A stretch of 64,000 nt of DNA from DATKFM01 sp963810485 (GCA_963810485.1 CAWENQ010000003.1:248001-312000); one strand, 5' to 3'. Counted from the stretch's first letter, positions 9,801 to 18,186 are shown. Numbers and translations are program-made. Notes: generated by a model from the sequence alone, not told the origin.

Positions 9801-10283
9801 AACGCATCCAAACTGCCGGCATCGACGCTGCGGGTCGAGCTGGACGGTGGTACGGGCAACGATACGCTCCTGGGCGGTGGCAATAACGACTTGCTGTTGG
9901 GTGACACCGGCAACGACGTGCTTGGCGGTGGTACAGGCAATGACACGGTCTTCGGCGAGGCGGGCAACGACACCATCGCCGTCGGCCTGGGCAACGATTC
10001 GATCGCCTATTCCAGCGTGCTCGATGGCCATGACTTCGTCGGCAAGTTCGACGGCAACGCCGTTGGTGGCCAGGACTCGGTGAATCTGGACTTGCTGTTC
10101 GACGGCATCGGCCTGGCAACCGCCGACCGTGCCGCCCGTGTTTCGATCGTCGACAAGGGCGCCACCGTGGATGTCTCCGTCGACACCGACGGCAATATCG
10201 GCAACGGCTTCGAAGTCATCGTCACGCTGCAGACCGCGAATACCATCACCATCGGCGAAGACGTGCTCGTCGGTAGCCTGTAA
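6900..10283 (+). CDS. Large RTX calcium-binding protein with repeated 200-residue modules
   Basis: A 1127-residue protein built from RTX blocks (GNDTVTGSAGADNITGG type) joined to a recurring module of about 200 residues. The module starts with GNDLFVWNPGDGNDVIEGQ, continues with a strand pair around SANGGRALLxRDV and MDLDDVERIEI, and then TGTDVKQVxVDLA. Clear copies begin near bases 7004, 8085, 8716 and 9327, with a diverged copy near 7690. There is no signal peptide. The last 90 residues (DFVGKFDGNAVGGQDSVNLD and after) fit a type I secretion C-terminal domain. ATG 6900 follows an AGAGGA ribosome site. It is divergent from the RTX gene at 3222-6344 and may share its control region. Function beyond calcium binding and export is unknown. 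Confidence 0.88.
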   Translation: MALINGTAGAETLAGTAANDTVIGKAGNDTASMGAGNDLFVWNPGDGNDVIEGQKGVDTLRFNAADDSETISIAAVAGGRISLTRGSDVLDLNDVERIQITASGGGDLVIVNDLTGTDVKFVAIDLAADPGGKAGDGVFDIPLVYGSDSSNNINIGSVGKAVSITGLAAQTVIAHADATDLLIVASKAGDDKINASKLAAGILLLQVNADDGNDTVTGSAGADNITGGVGNDSVAGGPGSDTLSGFDGNDTLTGGKGDDQVFGEIGDDVIIYNSGDGTDLVEGGDGTDRLNINGSAAAEIFTATANGTRVRFDRLSPAPFAIDIGTTESLVLKAGAGNDKFFATGNLAALIAISVDGGAGNDTLLGGNGVDTLFGGENNDFIDGNQGNDVAFLGNGNDAFQWDPGDGSDIVEGQGGIDKLIFNGSAGAEIFALSPNGGRALLTRNLGNIVMDLDDVERIEINALGGADSVTVNDMAGTDVKQVAVNLAALGAGDGATDVVIVNGTNNNNSINVGLIGKNIAVTGLAAVTTIAGAEASDGLTVNGLGGDDKIGASKLSAGLITLTLDAGSGDDTVAGSLGADFLLGGDGNDLIVGDDGNDVAFLGAGNDLFVWNNGDGSDVVEGQGDIDTLRFTGSGVAEIISISANGGRALLIRDVSAVVMDMDDVEHLQIRAGGGADNIVINDLTGTDVTEIVVDLAAVPGGVAPDTKVDFVTIGGTAAIDQIKIASVGNQIITTGLPDLVTLIHGAKSDILTINGLGGNDVIDAQSLLAGKISLQMAGGLGADVFIGSAGNDTVTGGDGDDTALLGLGNDVFVWNPGDDNDTVEGQAGLDTLRFNGSNASENIDISANGGRALFFRDVANVVMDLNDVERIEFQALGGFDNISVHDLSGTDVKQVVIDLSSPIGGGDGAADKVTVDGTASADKISVTLISGDVSVNGLSSQVIIDDAEAANDRLVILGFGGNDLINASKLPASTLRVELDGGTGNDTLLGGGNNDLLLGDTGNDVLGGGTGNDTVFGEAGNDTIAVGLGNDSIAYSSVLDGHDFVGKFDGNAVGGQDSVNLDLLFDGIGLATADRAARVSIVDKGATVDVSVDTDGNIGNGFEVIVTLQTANTITIGEDVLVGSL

Positions 10284-10295
10284 CGCCCGATCCGT

Positions 10296-10319
10296 CGCGC
10301 CGGCATCGTGGCCGGCGCG
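10296..10319. terminator. Hairpin between convergent genes
   Basis: CGCGCCGGC and GCCGGCGCG form a perfect 9-bp stem with a 6-base loop, 13 bases after the RTX stop and before the end of the convergent gene. There is no T-tract, so it is a possible bidirectional or Rho-assisted terminator and not a classical one. Confidence 0.4.
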
Positions 10320-10348
10320 GCAGGTGACTTGTCGAGCCATCCACCCAG

Positions 10349-10942
10349 CTAAGGCCCCTGCGCACAAGCCAGGATGGTGCTGTCCATCAGGCGCGGCTTC
10401 GTCCGCTTCAGCGCGGCAGAGGCGGGCAGGACCATGTCTTTCGCTTCCGCCGCTGCGGCCGATGCGTCCTGCCAAGGTTTGATCTCACACGGCCGGTGGG
10501 TCTCGGCTCGCGGGCGCGCGACAGCAGCGGCAACCGCCGCCTTTGGCTCGACCCGCGGCGCCGCGGCTTCTGCTTGCCGCTTGCGCTCGCGCTCCCGGCG
10601 GCATTGCCGAAGCAGGTCGAAATGCTGGCGGTAGAAGCTCATCAGCCGCGCCGCCTGCCGCAGATAGTGGGCGCGATCGCCGTCCGGGCGCGCGCGATCG
10701 ACGGCCAGGAAGCTCGAGCCCAGGAAGATGCTGTGCGCCACCGCCATCTGCGCTGCCAGCATGCCTTCGAACTCGTCGGCGGCATCGAACTGGCGGAAGG
10801 TTTCCATCACGACCGCGCGGCGGTTCGCAATGACCTCGGCCCAGGGCCGCTTCTCGAGCATCAGCGCATAGAGCACGTCCCGCGCCAGCCGCTCGCCGCG
10901 GTTGATCGGCGTGTCTGAAGGCAGTGGCGCCTCCATTGTCAT
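10349..10942 (-). CDS. Conserved hypothetical protein, helical, Ala-rich tail
   Basis: A 197-residue protein. The N-terminal 120 residues look fully helical and contain DAADEFEGMLAAQMAVAHS followed by a basic segment (CRRERERKRQ). The remaining 75 residues are Ala/Pro/Lys-rich and probably disordered. The AAQMxxxH pattern resembles uncharacterised proteins common in Rhizobiales, but I cannot assign a function. An ATG at 10942 or 10936 follows a GGAGCC ribosome site. Its promoter overlaps the inverted repeat at 10950-11009 shared with the divergent ycjX gene. Confidence 0.65.
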   Translation of the reverse strand: MTMEAPLPSDTPINRGERLARDVLYALMLEKRPWAEVIANRRAVVMETFRQFDAADEFEGMLAAQMAVAHSIFLGSSFLAVDRARPDGDRAHYLRQAARLMSFYRQHFDLLRQCRRERERKRQAEAAAPRVEPKAAVAAAVARPRAETHRPCEIKPWQDASAAAAEAKDMVLPASAALKRTKPRLMDSTILACAQGP

Positions 10943-10949
10943 TTCGGGC

Positions 10950-11009
10950 TCCTTGACGACTTACGCATAAAAGGCTAGGATATACGTATTATGCGTGTAT
11001 TGTCAAGGA
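10950..11009. promoter_or_regulatory. 60-bp interrupted inverted repeat with overlapping divergent sigma70-like promoters
   Basis: Two arms of 21 bases (10950-10970 and 10989-11009) are inverted copies, matching at 17 positions. The outer blocks TCCTTGAC/GTCAAGGA and the inner blocks ACGCATAA/TTATGCGT match exactly. On the plus strand TTGACG (10954) is 16-17 bases from TAGGAT (10976). On the minus strand TTGACA (11006 down to 11001) is about 18 bases from TATCCT. The two -35 boxes sit inside the arms and the -10 boxes overlap in the centre. This can be two promoters, an operator, or both. Confidence 0.5.
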
Positions 11010-11056
11010 CGGTCTGGTTTTGCGCGGGGCGCGCTCACCGAAGTTTTCGCGCGCCA

Positions 11057-12736
11057 ATGCGGGAATTCCCTTGCATGGCATCGTTCCACCAAAAATCCTC
11101 TGAACTCATTCAGCGTATGCCGGGCTCTGCCGCCGGTCGGCTGCTTGCATCGCCGCTGCCCGATCCCCATCTGCAATCCCGCAATCTTGCCGCGCCCGTT
11201 GCTTGGAAGATCGAGGGTGCTGCGGTACATACGCCTGAGAAGCCTCCGGCCGAGCCTCGTGTGTCCATAGACAAACCCGTCGACGACAACCTGCTGGATC
11301 AGGTGGGCCGCTGGATCGCGCGATCTGCGGACGAGGCGGCGCGCGGCATCGGCCAAGCCGTCCTGCGCCGCCGCCTGCGCGTCGCCGTCACCGGCCTGAG
11401 CCATGCTGGCAAGACCGTGTTCATGACCGCGCTGCTGCATAACCTCAGGCTGGCGGCGCGGCTGGGCGAGGGGCAGGCGGGCCATCTGCCGTTCTTCGAG
11501 CCGGTGGCGAAGGGTGCGCTTGACGATGTCACGCTGGCGCCGCTGGGCGATTTGCCGCCCTTTCCGTTCGAGGAGAATTGGCGGCGCGTCGTGGCGCCGT
11601 CGGCCGGCGCAGCGCCGGATTTTCCACCGAGCACCACCGGCGTTTCCGGCTTCGGTGCCGCGCTGCGCTACCGGCCGCAGGGATTCTGGGGCCGCTACCT
11701 CGCGCACAACACCACGGTGACCATTGAGATGGTGGACTATCCCGGCGAGTGGCTGCTCGATCTGCCCTTGCTGGAGATGAGCTATGCCGAGTGGTCGGCG
11801 GCGGCGCTGCGGCTCGCCGAAAGCGGCTCGCGCGCCACCATCGGCGGCGACTGGCGCAGCCTCGATGCCGACACTCCGGCGAGCGAAGCGTTGCTGGAAT
11901 CCGCGCGGCTGTCCTTCACCGGATATCTCGCCGCCTGCCGCGCGGCGCCCTATCACCTGAGCCATGTGCAGCCCGGCCGCTTCCTCAATCCCGGCGACGG
12001 CGCCACCGACCTTTCGGCCTTCCGCTTCTGTCCGCTGCGGCTTGTGCCCGGCGCGGCCGCGAAGGCCGGCAGTTTGGCCGAGGCGATGGCCCAGCGCTTC
12101 GAGCGCTACAAGGCGGAGATCGTCCATCCGTTCTTCCGCGATGTGTTCAGCCGCTTCGATCGCCAGCTTGTGCTGGTCGATGTCATCGGCGCGCTCAATG
12201 CCGGGCCGGAATCATTCCACGACATGCGCCGCGCCTTGCGCGAAGTGCTGCCCAGCTTCAACCGCGGCGGCGGCAGTCTGCTTTCGCGTCTGTTCCAATC
12301 GCGCACCGAAAAAGTGCTGTTCGCCGCCACCAAGGCCGATCACGTCACCGCCAACCAGTTCCACAATCTGCGCCTGCTGTTGCGGGCGATGATGGCCGAC
12401 GATCTCGGCAATCTGCCGATCTCAGCGGAGGAGACGGACTTCGCCGCGCTCTCGGCGATCAAATGCACTGCCAACCGCCGCGTCATGTATCAGGGCCAGC
12501 AGATCACCGTGCTCGAAGGAGTCATCCGCGGCGGCGATCAGCCGGAGCAGCTCTATCCCGGCGAGATCCCCGAGCATCTGCCGTCCGAAGACGACTGGCG
12601 GTCCGAACGTTTCCGCTTCTACGATTTCCGCCCGCCCGATCTCCAGGGCGAGTCGCCCCTCGCCTCGGGCCGCGGCATCCCGCATGTTCATCTGGACCGC
12701 GCCCTGCAATTCCTGACGGGGGATCTGTTCTGGTGA
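11057..12736 (+). CDS. ycjX: YcjX family GTP/ATP-binding protein (DUF463)
   Basis: P-loop NTPase of the YcjX family, usually encoded next to ycjF; in enterobacteria the pair belongs to the envelope-stress (psp) regulon. The P-loop GLSHAGKTVF lies about 120 residues in, followed by MVDYPGEWLLDLPLL (switch region) and FAATKADHVTANQFHNL (base-recognition motif). Family members normally have the P-loop near residue 30, so the N-terminus here is long or the true start is later. In-frame options are ATG 10991, ATG 11057, ATG 11075, ATG 11117 and GTG 11261; none has a clear ribosome site. The stop lies inside the 25-bp direct repeat that marks the island edge. Its original partner, ycjF, is now at 23703. 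Confidence 0.85.
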   Translation: MREFPCMASFHQKSSELIQRMPGSAAGRLLASPLPDPHLQSRNLAAPVAWKIEGAAVHTPEKPPAEPRVSIDKPVDDNLLDQVGRWIARSADEAARGIGQAVLRRRLRVAVTGLSHAGKTVFMTALLHNLRLAARLGEGQAGHLPFFEPVAKGALDDVTLAPLGDLPPFPFEENWRRVVAPSAGAAPDFPPSTTGVSGFGAALRYRPQGFWGRYLAHNTTVTIEMVDYPGEWLLDLPLLEMSYAEWSAAALRLAESGSRATIGGDWRSLDADTPASEALLESARLSFTGYLAACRAAPYHLSHVQPGRFLNPGDGATDLSAFRFCPLRLVPGAAAKAGSLAEAMAQRFERYKAEIVHPFFRDVFSRFDRQLVLVDVIGALNAGPESFHDMRRALREVLPSFNRGGGSLLSRLFQSRTEKVLFAATKADHVTANQFHNLRLLLRAMMADDLGNLPISAEETDFAALSAIKCTANRRVMYQGQQITVLEGVIRGGDQPEQLYPGEIPEHLPSEDDWRSERFRFYDFRPPDLQGESPLASGRGIPHVHLDRALQFLTGDLFW

Positions 12737-12737
12737 G
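12713..12737. repeat. Left copy of the 25-bp direct repeat at the rhamnose island edge
   Basis: The last eight codons of ycjX, from CTGACGGG to GATCTGTTCTGGTGAG, recur at 23683-23707 with one mismatch. The stop of the island's rhaI lies two bases beyond this copy. Confidence 0.85.
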
Positions 12738-12738
12738 A

Positions 12739-14034
12739 TCAGACGATGCCGCTGGATGGCTTGGACGCTGCCGGCCGCGCCGCCGCGACTTTCGCGCGAT
12801 AGCCGCTGGCGCGATAGGCGGCGATCGGATCGATGGCGCCGCCGGAATCGAGGCGGGCCCTCTTCAGGATGGGATCGACGTCCAATCGGAATCCCGCCTT
12901 CAAGGTTTCAGACGCCAGCATGGCGTCGTTCTGATCCTGACAGGCCTCCAGGGCTTTCCGATCCACCAGGAGCGCCTGGGCATAGGCGCGGCGGATTTCG
13001 TTGGCGCTGCGGATCAGGCTCTCGATCGGATCGGTCACATTGTGCGACTGGTCCAGCATGTGGGCGGGATCGAAACCCGGCGCGCGCCGGAGTTCGGCGT
13101 CGACCAGCTCGTTGAACACCAGGAACAGGCGGAACGGATCGATGGAACCGGTGTCGAGATCGTCATCGCCATACTTCGAGTCGTTGAAATGGAAGCCGCC
13201 CAGCCGGCCGAACTGGATCAGCCGGGCGACAATCATCTCGATGTTCACGTTCGGCGCGTGATGCCCGAGATCGACGAGGCAAAAGGCTCGCTCGCCGATG
13301 CTGGTGACCGCGAGATAGTTCGTGCCCCAATCCTGGATCACGGTCGAGTAGAAGGCCGGTTCGTACATCTTGTGCTCGACGAACAGCTTCCAGCCGTCGG
13401 GCAGCTTGGCGTAGATCGCGCGCACGGACTCGAGGTATCGCTCGAAAGCGCGGGTGAAGTTGCTTTGGCCGGGAAAGTTGGAGCCGTCGGCGATCCACAC
13501 GGTAAGCGCCTTCGAGCCGATCGCCTTGCCGATTTCGATGCATTCGAGATTGTGCTCGATGGCCTGCTGCCGCGTGGCCGCATCGGTATGGGAAAGCGAG
13601 CCGAATTTGTATGATTTTTTCTGCCCGGCCTGGTCCTGGAACGTATTCGAGTTCATGGCATCGAAGGAGAGACCGCGGGCAGTGGCATATGCCTTTAGTT
13701 CGGCCGCATCCCGCGGCTTGTCCCAGGGAATATGGAGCGAGACGCGCGGTGTCGCCCGGCACAGCTGCTGGATCACGCTGCAGTCGTCGAGCTTCTCCTG
13801 GATGTTGCGCGGCTCGCCGATGCCGGGAAAGCGGGCGAAACGCGTGCCGCCGGTGCCGACTCCCCAGGACGGAACGGCGACGGTGAATTGGGCGACCTTC
13901 CTGGTGACGTCGTCGATATTGACTCCACGGCGGCCGAGTTGTTCGCCCATCGCGGCATGGTCGGTGGCGAGCGCCTTGGACAGGGGCCGATTATGCTCGG
14001 CAATCGCGTCGGTCGAGATCTGCCACTCGGTCAT
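12739..14034 (-). CDS. rhaI: L-rhamnose isomerase, RhaI type
   Basis: Converts L-rhamnose to L-rhamnulose, the first step after uptake; cytoplasmic TIM-barrel isomerase. The 431-residue length and motifs fit the rhizobial RhaI family rather than E. coli RhaA. The candidate metal ligands are the Glu of FVEHKMYEPAFY, the Asp/His of LVDLGHHAPNVN and the His/Asp of GGFHFNDSKYGDDD. It lies downstream of rhaD on the same strand (18-base gap), so rhaD-rhaI form one unit, divergent from rhaRSTPQUK. Its stop sits two bases inside the left edge of the island. Confidence 0.93.
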   Translation of the reverse strand: MTEWQISTDAIAEHNRPLSKALATDHAAMGEQLGRRGVNIDDVTRKVAQFTVAVPSWGVGTGGTRFARFPGIGEPRNIQEKLDDCSVIQQLCRATPRVSLHIPWDKPRDAAELKAYATARGLSFDAMNSNTFQDQAGQKKSYKFGSLSHTDAATRQQAIEHNLECIEIGKAIGSKALTVWIADGSNFPGQSNFTRAFERYLESVRAIYAKLPDGWKLFVEHKMYEPAFYSTVIQDWGTNYLAVTSIGERAFCLVDLGHHAPNVNIEMIVARLIQFGRLGGFHFNDSKYGDDDLDTGSIDPFRLFLVFNELVDAELRRAPGFDPAHMLDQSHNVTDPIESLIRSANEIRRAYAQALLVDRKALEACQDQNDAMLASETLKAGFRLDVDPILKRARLDSGGAIDPIAAYRASGYRAKVAAARPAASKPSSGIV

Positions 14035-14052
14035 CGGAAGCTTTCCACTTAC

Positions 14053-16155
14053 TCAGCGGGTAAAGGATTGCGCATTGCCGGCATCGACATTGATGATGTT
14101 GCCGGTCGATTTCGCAGCAAGGTCGGAGATGAAGAAATAGGCGGCTTCGGCCACATCTTCCGGATAGACGGAGAGCTTCAACAGGCTGCGCTTGCGGTAA
14201 TGCTCTTCCAGTTCGTCCGGCCGCATGTTGTAGGCGGCGGCGCGTTGCGCCCGCCATTCGCCGGTCCATATCTTCGAGCCGCGCAGGACGGCATCGGGGT
14301 TGACCACATTGACGCGAATGCCGTGATCGGCGCCTTCCAGCGCCAGGCAGCGCGCCAGATAAATCTCCGCCGCCTTGGCCGTGCAATAGGCGGCGGCATT
14401 AGGCGAGGCAGCCAGGCCATTCTTCGAGGCGATGTAAACGATCGATCCGCCGAGCTTCTGCCGCTTCATCAGGCGAAATGCTTCGCGCGATACCAGGAAG
14501 TATCCCTTGGCGAGGATGTCCATGTTGCGGTCCCAATCCGCGAGATCGGTGTCTTCGATCGGCGAAGAGGAGGAGATGCCGGCGTTGGAGACAAGAAAAT
14601 CGAGGCCGCCGAATTCGGCGGCGGCATGTGCGAAGGCAGCCGCCACGGCGTTCTCGTCCGTGACATCCGTGGCGATGGAGCGCAGCTGGTCCGCGCCGAA
14701 ATTCTTGGCGAAGCCGGCTTCCACCTCGTTCAGCGCAGTGCGATCGATATCCGCCAGCAGCACGCAGGCGCCTTCGGAGAGCAGCTTGGCGGCGATGGCG
14801 CGGCCGATGCCGCCGGCGCCGCCTGTGACCAGCGCCACGCGCCCGGCGAGCGATTTCGGCCGGGGCATGCGCTGCAGCTTGGCCTCTTCCAACAGCCAGT
14901 ATTCGATGTCGAAGGCTTCCTGTTCCGGCAGGCCGACATAGCTGTCGACCAGCGCCGCGCCGCGCATCACGTTGATGGCGTTGACGTAGAACTCGCCGGC
15001 AATGCGCGCCGTCGCCTTGTCCCGGGCAAAGGTGATCATGCCGATGCCCGGCACGAGATAGACCACGGCATTGGGATCGCGCATCGCCGGGCTGTCGGGC
15101 CGCTTGCACCGCTCATAGTAAGCCGCATAGCCGGTACGATAGGTGGCTGCGGCCGCATCGAGGCCGGAGATCGCGAGGTCAAAATTCTTCGCGGCGGGAT
15201 CGAAGGGAACCACCAGCGGCGCGATCTTCGTGCGCAGGAAATGGTCGGGACAACTGGTGCCCATCGCCGCCAGCTTGGCGAGATCGCGCGAGTTCACGAA
15301 CTCCAGCACCGCCGGCTGATCGTCAAAATGGCCGATCTTGCGTTCCGCGTCGCCAATGCGTCCGCGAATCTCGATCATCAGTTGGCCGGCGATGCGGCGC
15401 CGCTCCGCCGCCGGCAACGCCGAATGCTGCGCGCCGCCGAAAGCCGATTTGCCGCCGGTCTGGTCGGCGAACCAGCGGATCGCCTTGTTCACGATATGAA
15501 GCGTGGTTTCATAGCAAGTCTTCGAGCTGTCGCCCCAGGTGATGAGGCCATGGCCGGCCAGGACGGCGCCCTTGGCTCTGGGGTGCTGCTGGACAAATCG
15601 TTCGAGATCGAGCCCGAGCTGAAAACCCGGCCGGCGCCAGGGAAGCCAGCCGATCTCGCGCACCGAATATCTTCTCGGTCAGCGCGCGGCTGTTTCCAGT
15701 GGCGGCGATGGCGATCACGGCGTCCGGATGCATGTGATCCACATGGGCGAAGGGAATGAAGGCGTGCAGCGGCGTGTCGATCGAAGCCGCGCGCGGGTTG
15801 AGATTGAACGTGCAGTGGGGCAGATAGCCCACCATCTCATCTTCGTGTTCCTCACCGCGATAGAGGTCTTCAGATGGCGGAGCTTCTCCATGTACAGCGT
15901 GGCAAAGCCGTCGAGTTTCATGGTGCCGACGTCGCCGCCCGATCCCTTGACCCACAGCACCTCTGCGGGCTCGCCGCGCAACGGGTCCGGCTGCATCACC
16001 TTTGCCGAGGTGTTGCCGCCGCCGAAGTTGGTGAGGCGCTTGTCGGCGCCGAGAAGATGCGAGCGGTAGAGCAAGCGGCCGGGTTCATCCAGCGTCGCGG
16101 CGTGGGCGTCATTCCAACGATTTTCCAAGAGCGCAATCTCGGCCAGATCGCCCAT
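14053..16155 (-). CDS. rhaD: Bifunctional rhamnulose-1-phosphate aldolase/lactaldehyde dehydrogenase, two frameshifts
   Basis: RhaD of the rhizobial type joins a class II aldolase to a short-chain dehydrogenase, splitting rhamnulose-1-phosphate and oxidising lactaldehyde. The ATG at 16155 follows a perfect GGAGGA site; about 700 residues, the family length. The frame reads to MEKLRHLK near 15868, where one base seems missing. It then continues one frame over (YRGEEHEDEMVGYLPHCTFN, with HVDHMHPD, the zinc motif). It returns to the first frame near 15655, where one base seems extra, at IGWLPWRRPGF. The dehydrogenase half has TGGAGGIG near residue 440 and the catalytic Y-x-x-x-K in YCTAKAAE. The two shifts compensate and all three parts are conserved, so assembly error is the likely cause. 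Confidence 0.9.
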
Positions 16156-16224
16156 GCCGTCCTCCTCTGGCGCAACAACGTCCGGAGAATCGCGCCCAGT
16201 TCCCTGGGGAGTCAATCTTTTTCG

Positions 16225-16260
16225 ATCATGAATGATCATACTGCACTGCAACATGATCAA
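16225..16260. promoter_or_regulatory. Candidate operator between rhaD and rhaR
   Basis: GATCATGAATGATC (16225-16238) is a perfect palindrome with a two-base centre. The heptamer ATGATCA occurs at 16233-16239 and again at 16254-16260, exactly 21 bases apart, two helical turns. It lies in the 170-base divergent promoter region between rhaD and the DeoR-type rhaR, which fits an operator for RhaR. Binding is inferred. Confidence 0.45.
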
Positions 16261-16325
16261 TTACGACTGATTTTGATTGACCAGGCTTCCGAATGCCGGA
16301 ATGATGGCGCGTCGCAGGAGGCCTG

Positions 16326-17132
16326 ATGCACGAGCGCGAACGCCATCGCATCATCCTAAGCGCGGTCCAGGAACGGGCCGTCGTTACCGTGCAGGATGTG
16401 GTCGAATACACCGGCGCTTCGGAAGCGACGATCCGGCGCGACATCGTGCAGCTCGCGGGCGAGGGCCGCTTGCGCAAGGTGCGCGGCGGCGCCGAGGCAA
16501 TCCACCCGGCGGGCACGCTGACGGCGCGTTCCTTCTGGCAGAGTCAGTCGGTCAATCTGGCGCAGAAACGGGCGATCGCGCGGGCGGCCGTGGAACTCTG
16601 CCACGATGGCGAAGCGATCATCATCAATGGCGGCACGACGACGTTCCAGATGGTTCATTATCTGACGGGCCATCGCCTGCAGGTGCTGACGAATTCGTTC
16701 CCGATTGCCGACCATCTGCTGAAGCATTCGCACTGCACTGTCATGGTGCCGGCGGGAACCATCTATCGCGAGCAGAGCATCATTCTGAGTCCGTTCGAGA
16801 ACGACGGCACGGCGCATTTCTATGCCAAGCGCATGTTCATGGGCGCACAGGGCGTCGGCTCGCTCGGCATCATGGAGTCGGACGCCCAGATCATCCAATC
16901 CGAGCAGCGCCTGATCCGCCAGGCGGAGGAGCTCGTGCTGCTGGTCAACTCCAGCAAGTTTCAGAATCGCTCCAGCTTGATTCTCGGTCCGCTTGAAAGG
17001 GCGGCGGTAATCATTACGGACGACGGGATCACTGACACGGCAAGGCGCGTTGTTGAGGACGCCGGCATCAAACTGCTGATCGCGAGGCCCGAAAGCGCCG
17101 GCGATCGGGAGGAAGCCCCGCTGGTCGCTTAG
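16326..17132 (+). CDS. rhaR: DeoR family regulator of rhamnose genes
   Basis: Transcription factor of 268 residues, probably a rhamnose-responsive repressor or regulator of the divergent rha operons. The N-terminal DeoR helix-turn-helix spans about residues 20-45 (TVQDVVEYTGASEATIRRDI). Residues 80-250 form the DeoRC sugar-phosphate sensor, with NGGTTTFQMV and MGAQGVGSLGIMESDAQIIQ. ATG 16326 is preceded by AGGAGGCCTG, a good ribosome site. It is the first gene of the plus-strand rha unit and is 42 bases upstream of rhaS. Rhizobial rha loci have the same arrangement. Confidence 0.9.
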   Translation: MHERERHRIILSAVQERAVVTVQDVVEYTGASEATIRRDIVQLAGEGRLRKVRGGAEAIHPAGTLTARSFWQSQSVNLAQKRAIARAAVELCHDGEAIIINGGTTTFQMVHYLTGHRLQVLTNSFPIADHLLKHSHCTVMVPAGTIYREQSIILSPFENDGTAHFYAKRMFMGAQGVGSLGIMESDAQIIQSEQRLIRQAEELVLLVNSSKFQNRSSLILGPLERAAVIITDDGITDTARRVVEDAGIKLLIARPESAGDREEAPLVA

Positions 17133-17174
17133 CGGGCGATTTAATCAAGGACGAGGCAACGGGAGGAGGAGATT

Positions 17175-18170
17175 ATGTTTTCGATCAAGAGGACTGCAGT
17201 CGCCCTGGGCCTGGCAATCGGTTTGGTTGCCGGACCAGCGAGCGCGGAGAACGTGAAGATAGCCCTGGTTGTGAAGGCCCTGGGCATCGGCTTCTTCGAA
17301 GCCGCCAATAAGGGCGCGCAGGAAGCCGCCAAGGAACTGGGCGATGTCGAGGTCATCTATACCGGCCCGACCGATACCACGGCCGAGGCGCAGATCGAGG
17401 TTATCAACGCCCTGATCGCGCAGAAGGTCGATGCCATCGCCGTTTCCGCCAATGACAAGGATGCGCTGGTTCCGGCACTGAAGAAGGCGATGGAACGGGG
17501 TATAACCGTTATCTCCTGGGATTCGGGCGTCGCACCCGAAGGCCGGCAGATGCATCTGAACCCGTCATCCAACGCGCTGATCGGCAATATGTGCGTGAAG
17601 ATGGCGGCTGATGTCTTGCCAGGCGGCAAGGGCGATGTCGCCATCCTGTCGGCGACGGCCACGGCCACCAACCAGAACACCTGGATCGACGAGATGAAGA
17701 AGGTGTTGCCCAACTATGCGGGCGTCAATCTGCTGACCACGGTGTATGGTGACGACCTCTCGGACAAGAGCTACCGCGAGACCCAGGGCCTGCTGCAATC
17801 CTATCCGGACCTGAAGGTCATCATTGCGCCGACTTCGGTCGGCATCGTTGCCGCCGCCCAGGCGGTCGCTGACGGCGGCAAGATTGGTCAGGTCTATGTC
17901 ACCGGCCTGGGGTTGCCGTCCGAAATGGCCGGACATGTGAAGTCCGGTGCGACCAAGAGCTTCGCCATCTGGAACCCGATCGATCTCGGCTATTCCGCCA
18001 CCATGATTGCCTACAACCTGGTGAAGAAAACGGCCGAAGCGAAGCCGGGCGGCGAGATCCCGATGGGCCGCATGGGCGCCGTCAAGCTCGACGACAATAA
18101 TGAAGGCGCGATGGCCGATCCGTTCGTCTACGATGCGTCAAACGTCGACGAATTCGCCAAAATCTTCTGA
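17175..18170 (+). CDS. rhaS: Rhamnose ABC transporter, periplasmic binding protein
   Basis: Type 1 periplasmic sugar-binding protein (331 residues) that captures L-rhamnose for the RhaT/P/Q importer. The signal peptide covers residues 1-24 (hydrophobic VALGLAIGLVAGPASA, then AENVKIALVVK). The fold markers GIGFFEAANKGAQEAAKEL, AIAVSANDKDALVPAL and VISWDSGVAP are typical of the RhaS subgroup of the ribose-binding family. The start follows GGGAGGAGGAGATT, a strong ribosome site. A stable hairpin follows the gene at 18187-18214. Confidence 0.93.
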   Translation: MFSIKRTAVALGLAIGLVAGPASAENVKIALVVKALGIGFFEAANKGAQEAAKELGDVEVIYTGPTDTTAEAQIEVINALIAQKVDAIAVSANDKDALVPALKKAMERGITVISWDSGVAPEGRQMHLNPSSNALIGNMCVKMAADVLPGGKGDVAILSATATATNQNTWIDEMKKVLPNYAGVNLLTTVYGDDLSDKSYRETQGLLQSYPDLKVIIAPTSVGIVAAAQAVADGGKIGQVYVTGLGLPSEMAGHVKSGATKSFAIWNPIDLGYSATMIAYNLVKKTAEAKPGGEIPMGRMGAVKLDDNNEGAMADPFVYDASNVDEFAKIF

Positions 18171-18186
18171 TCGCCCGATGCGCAAA

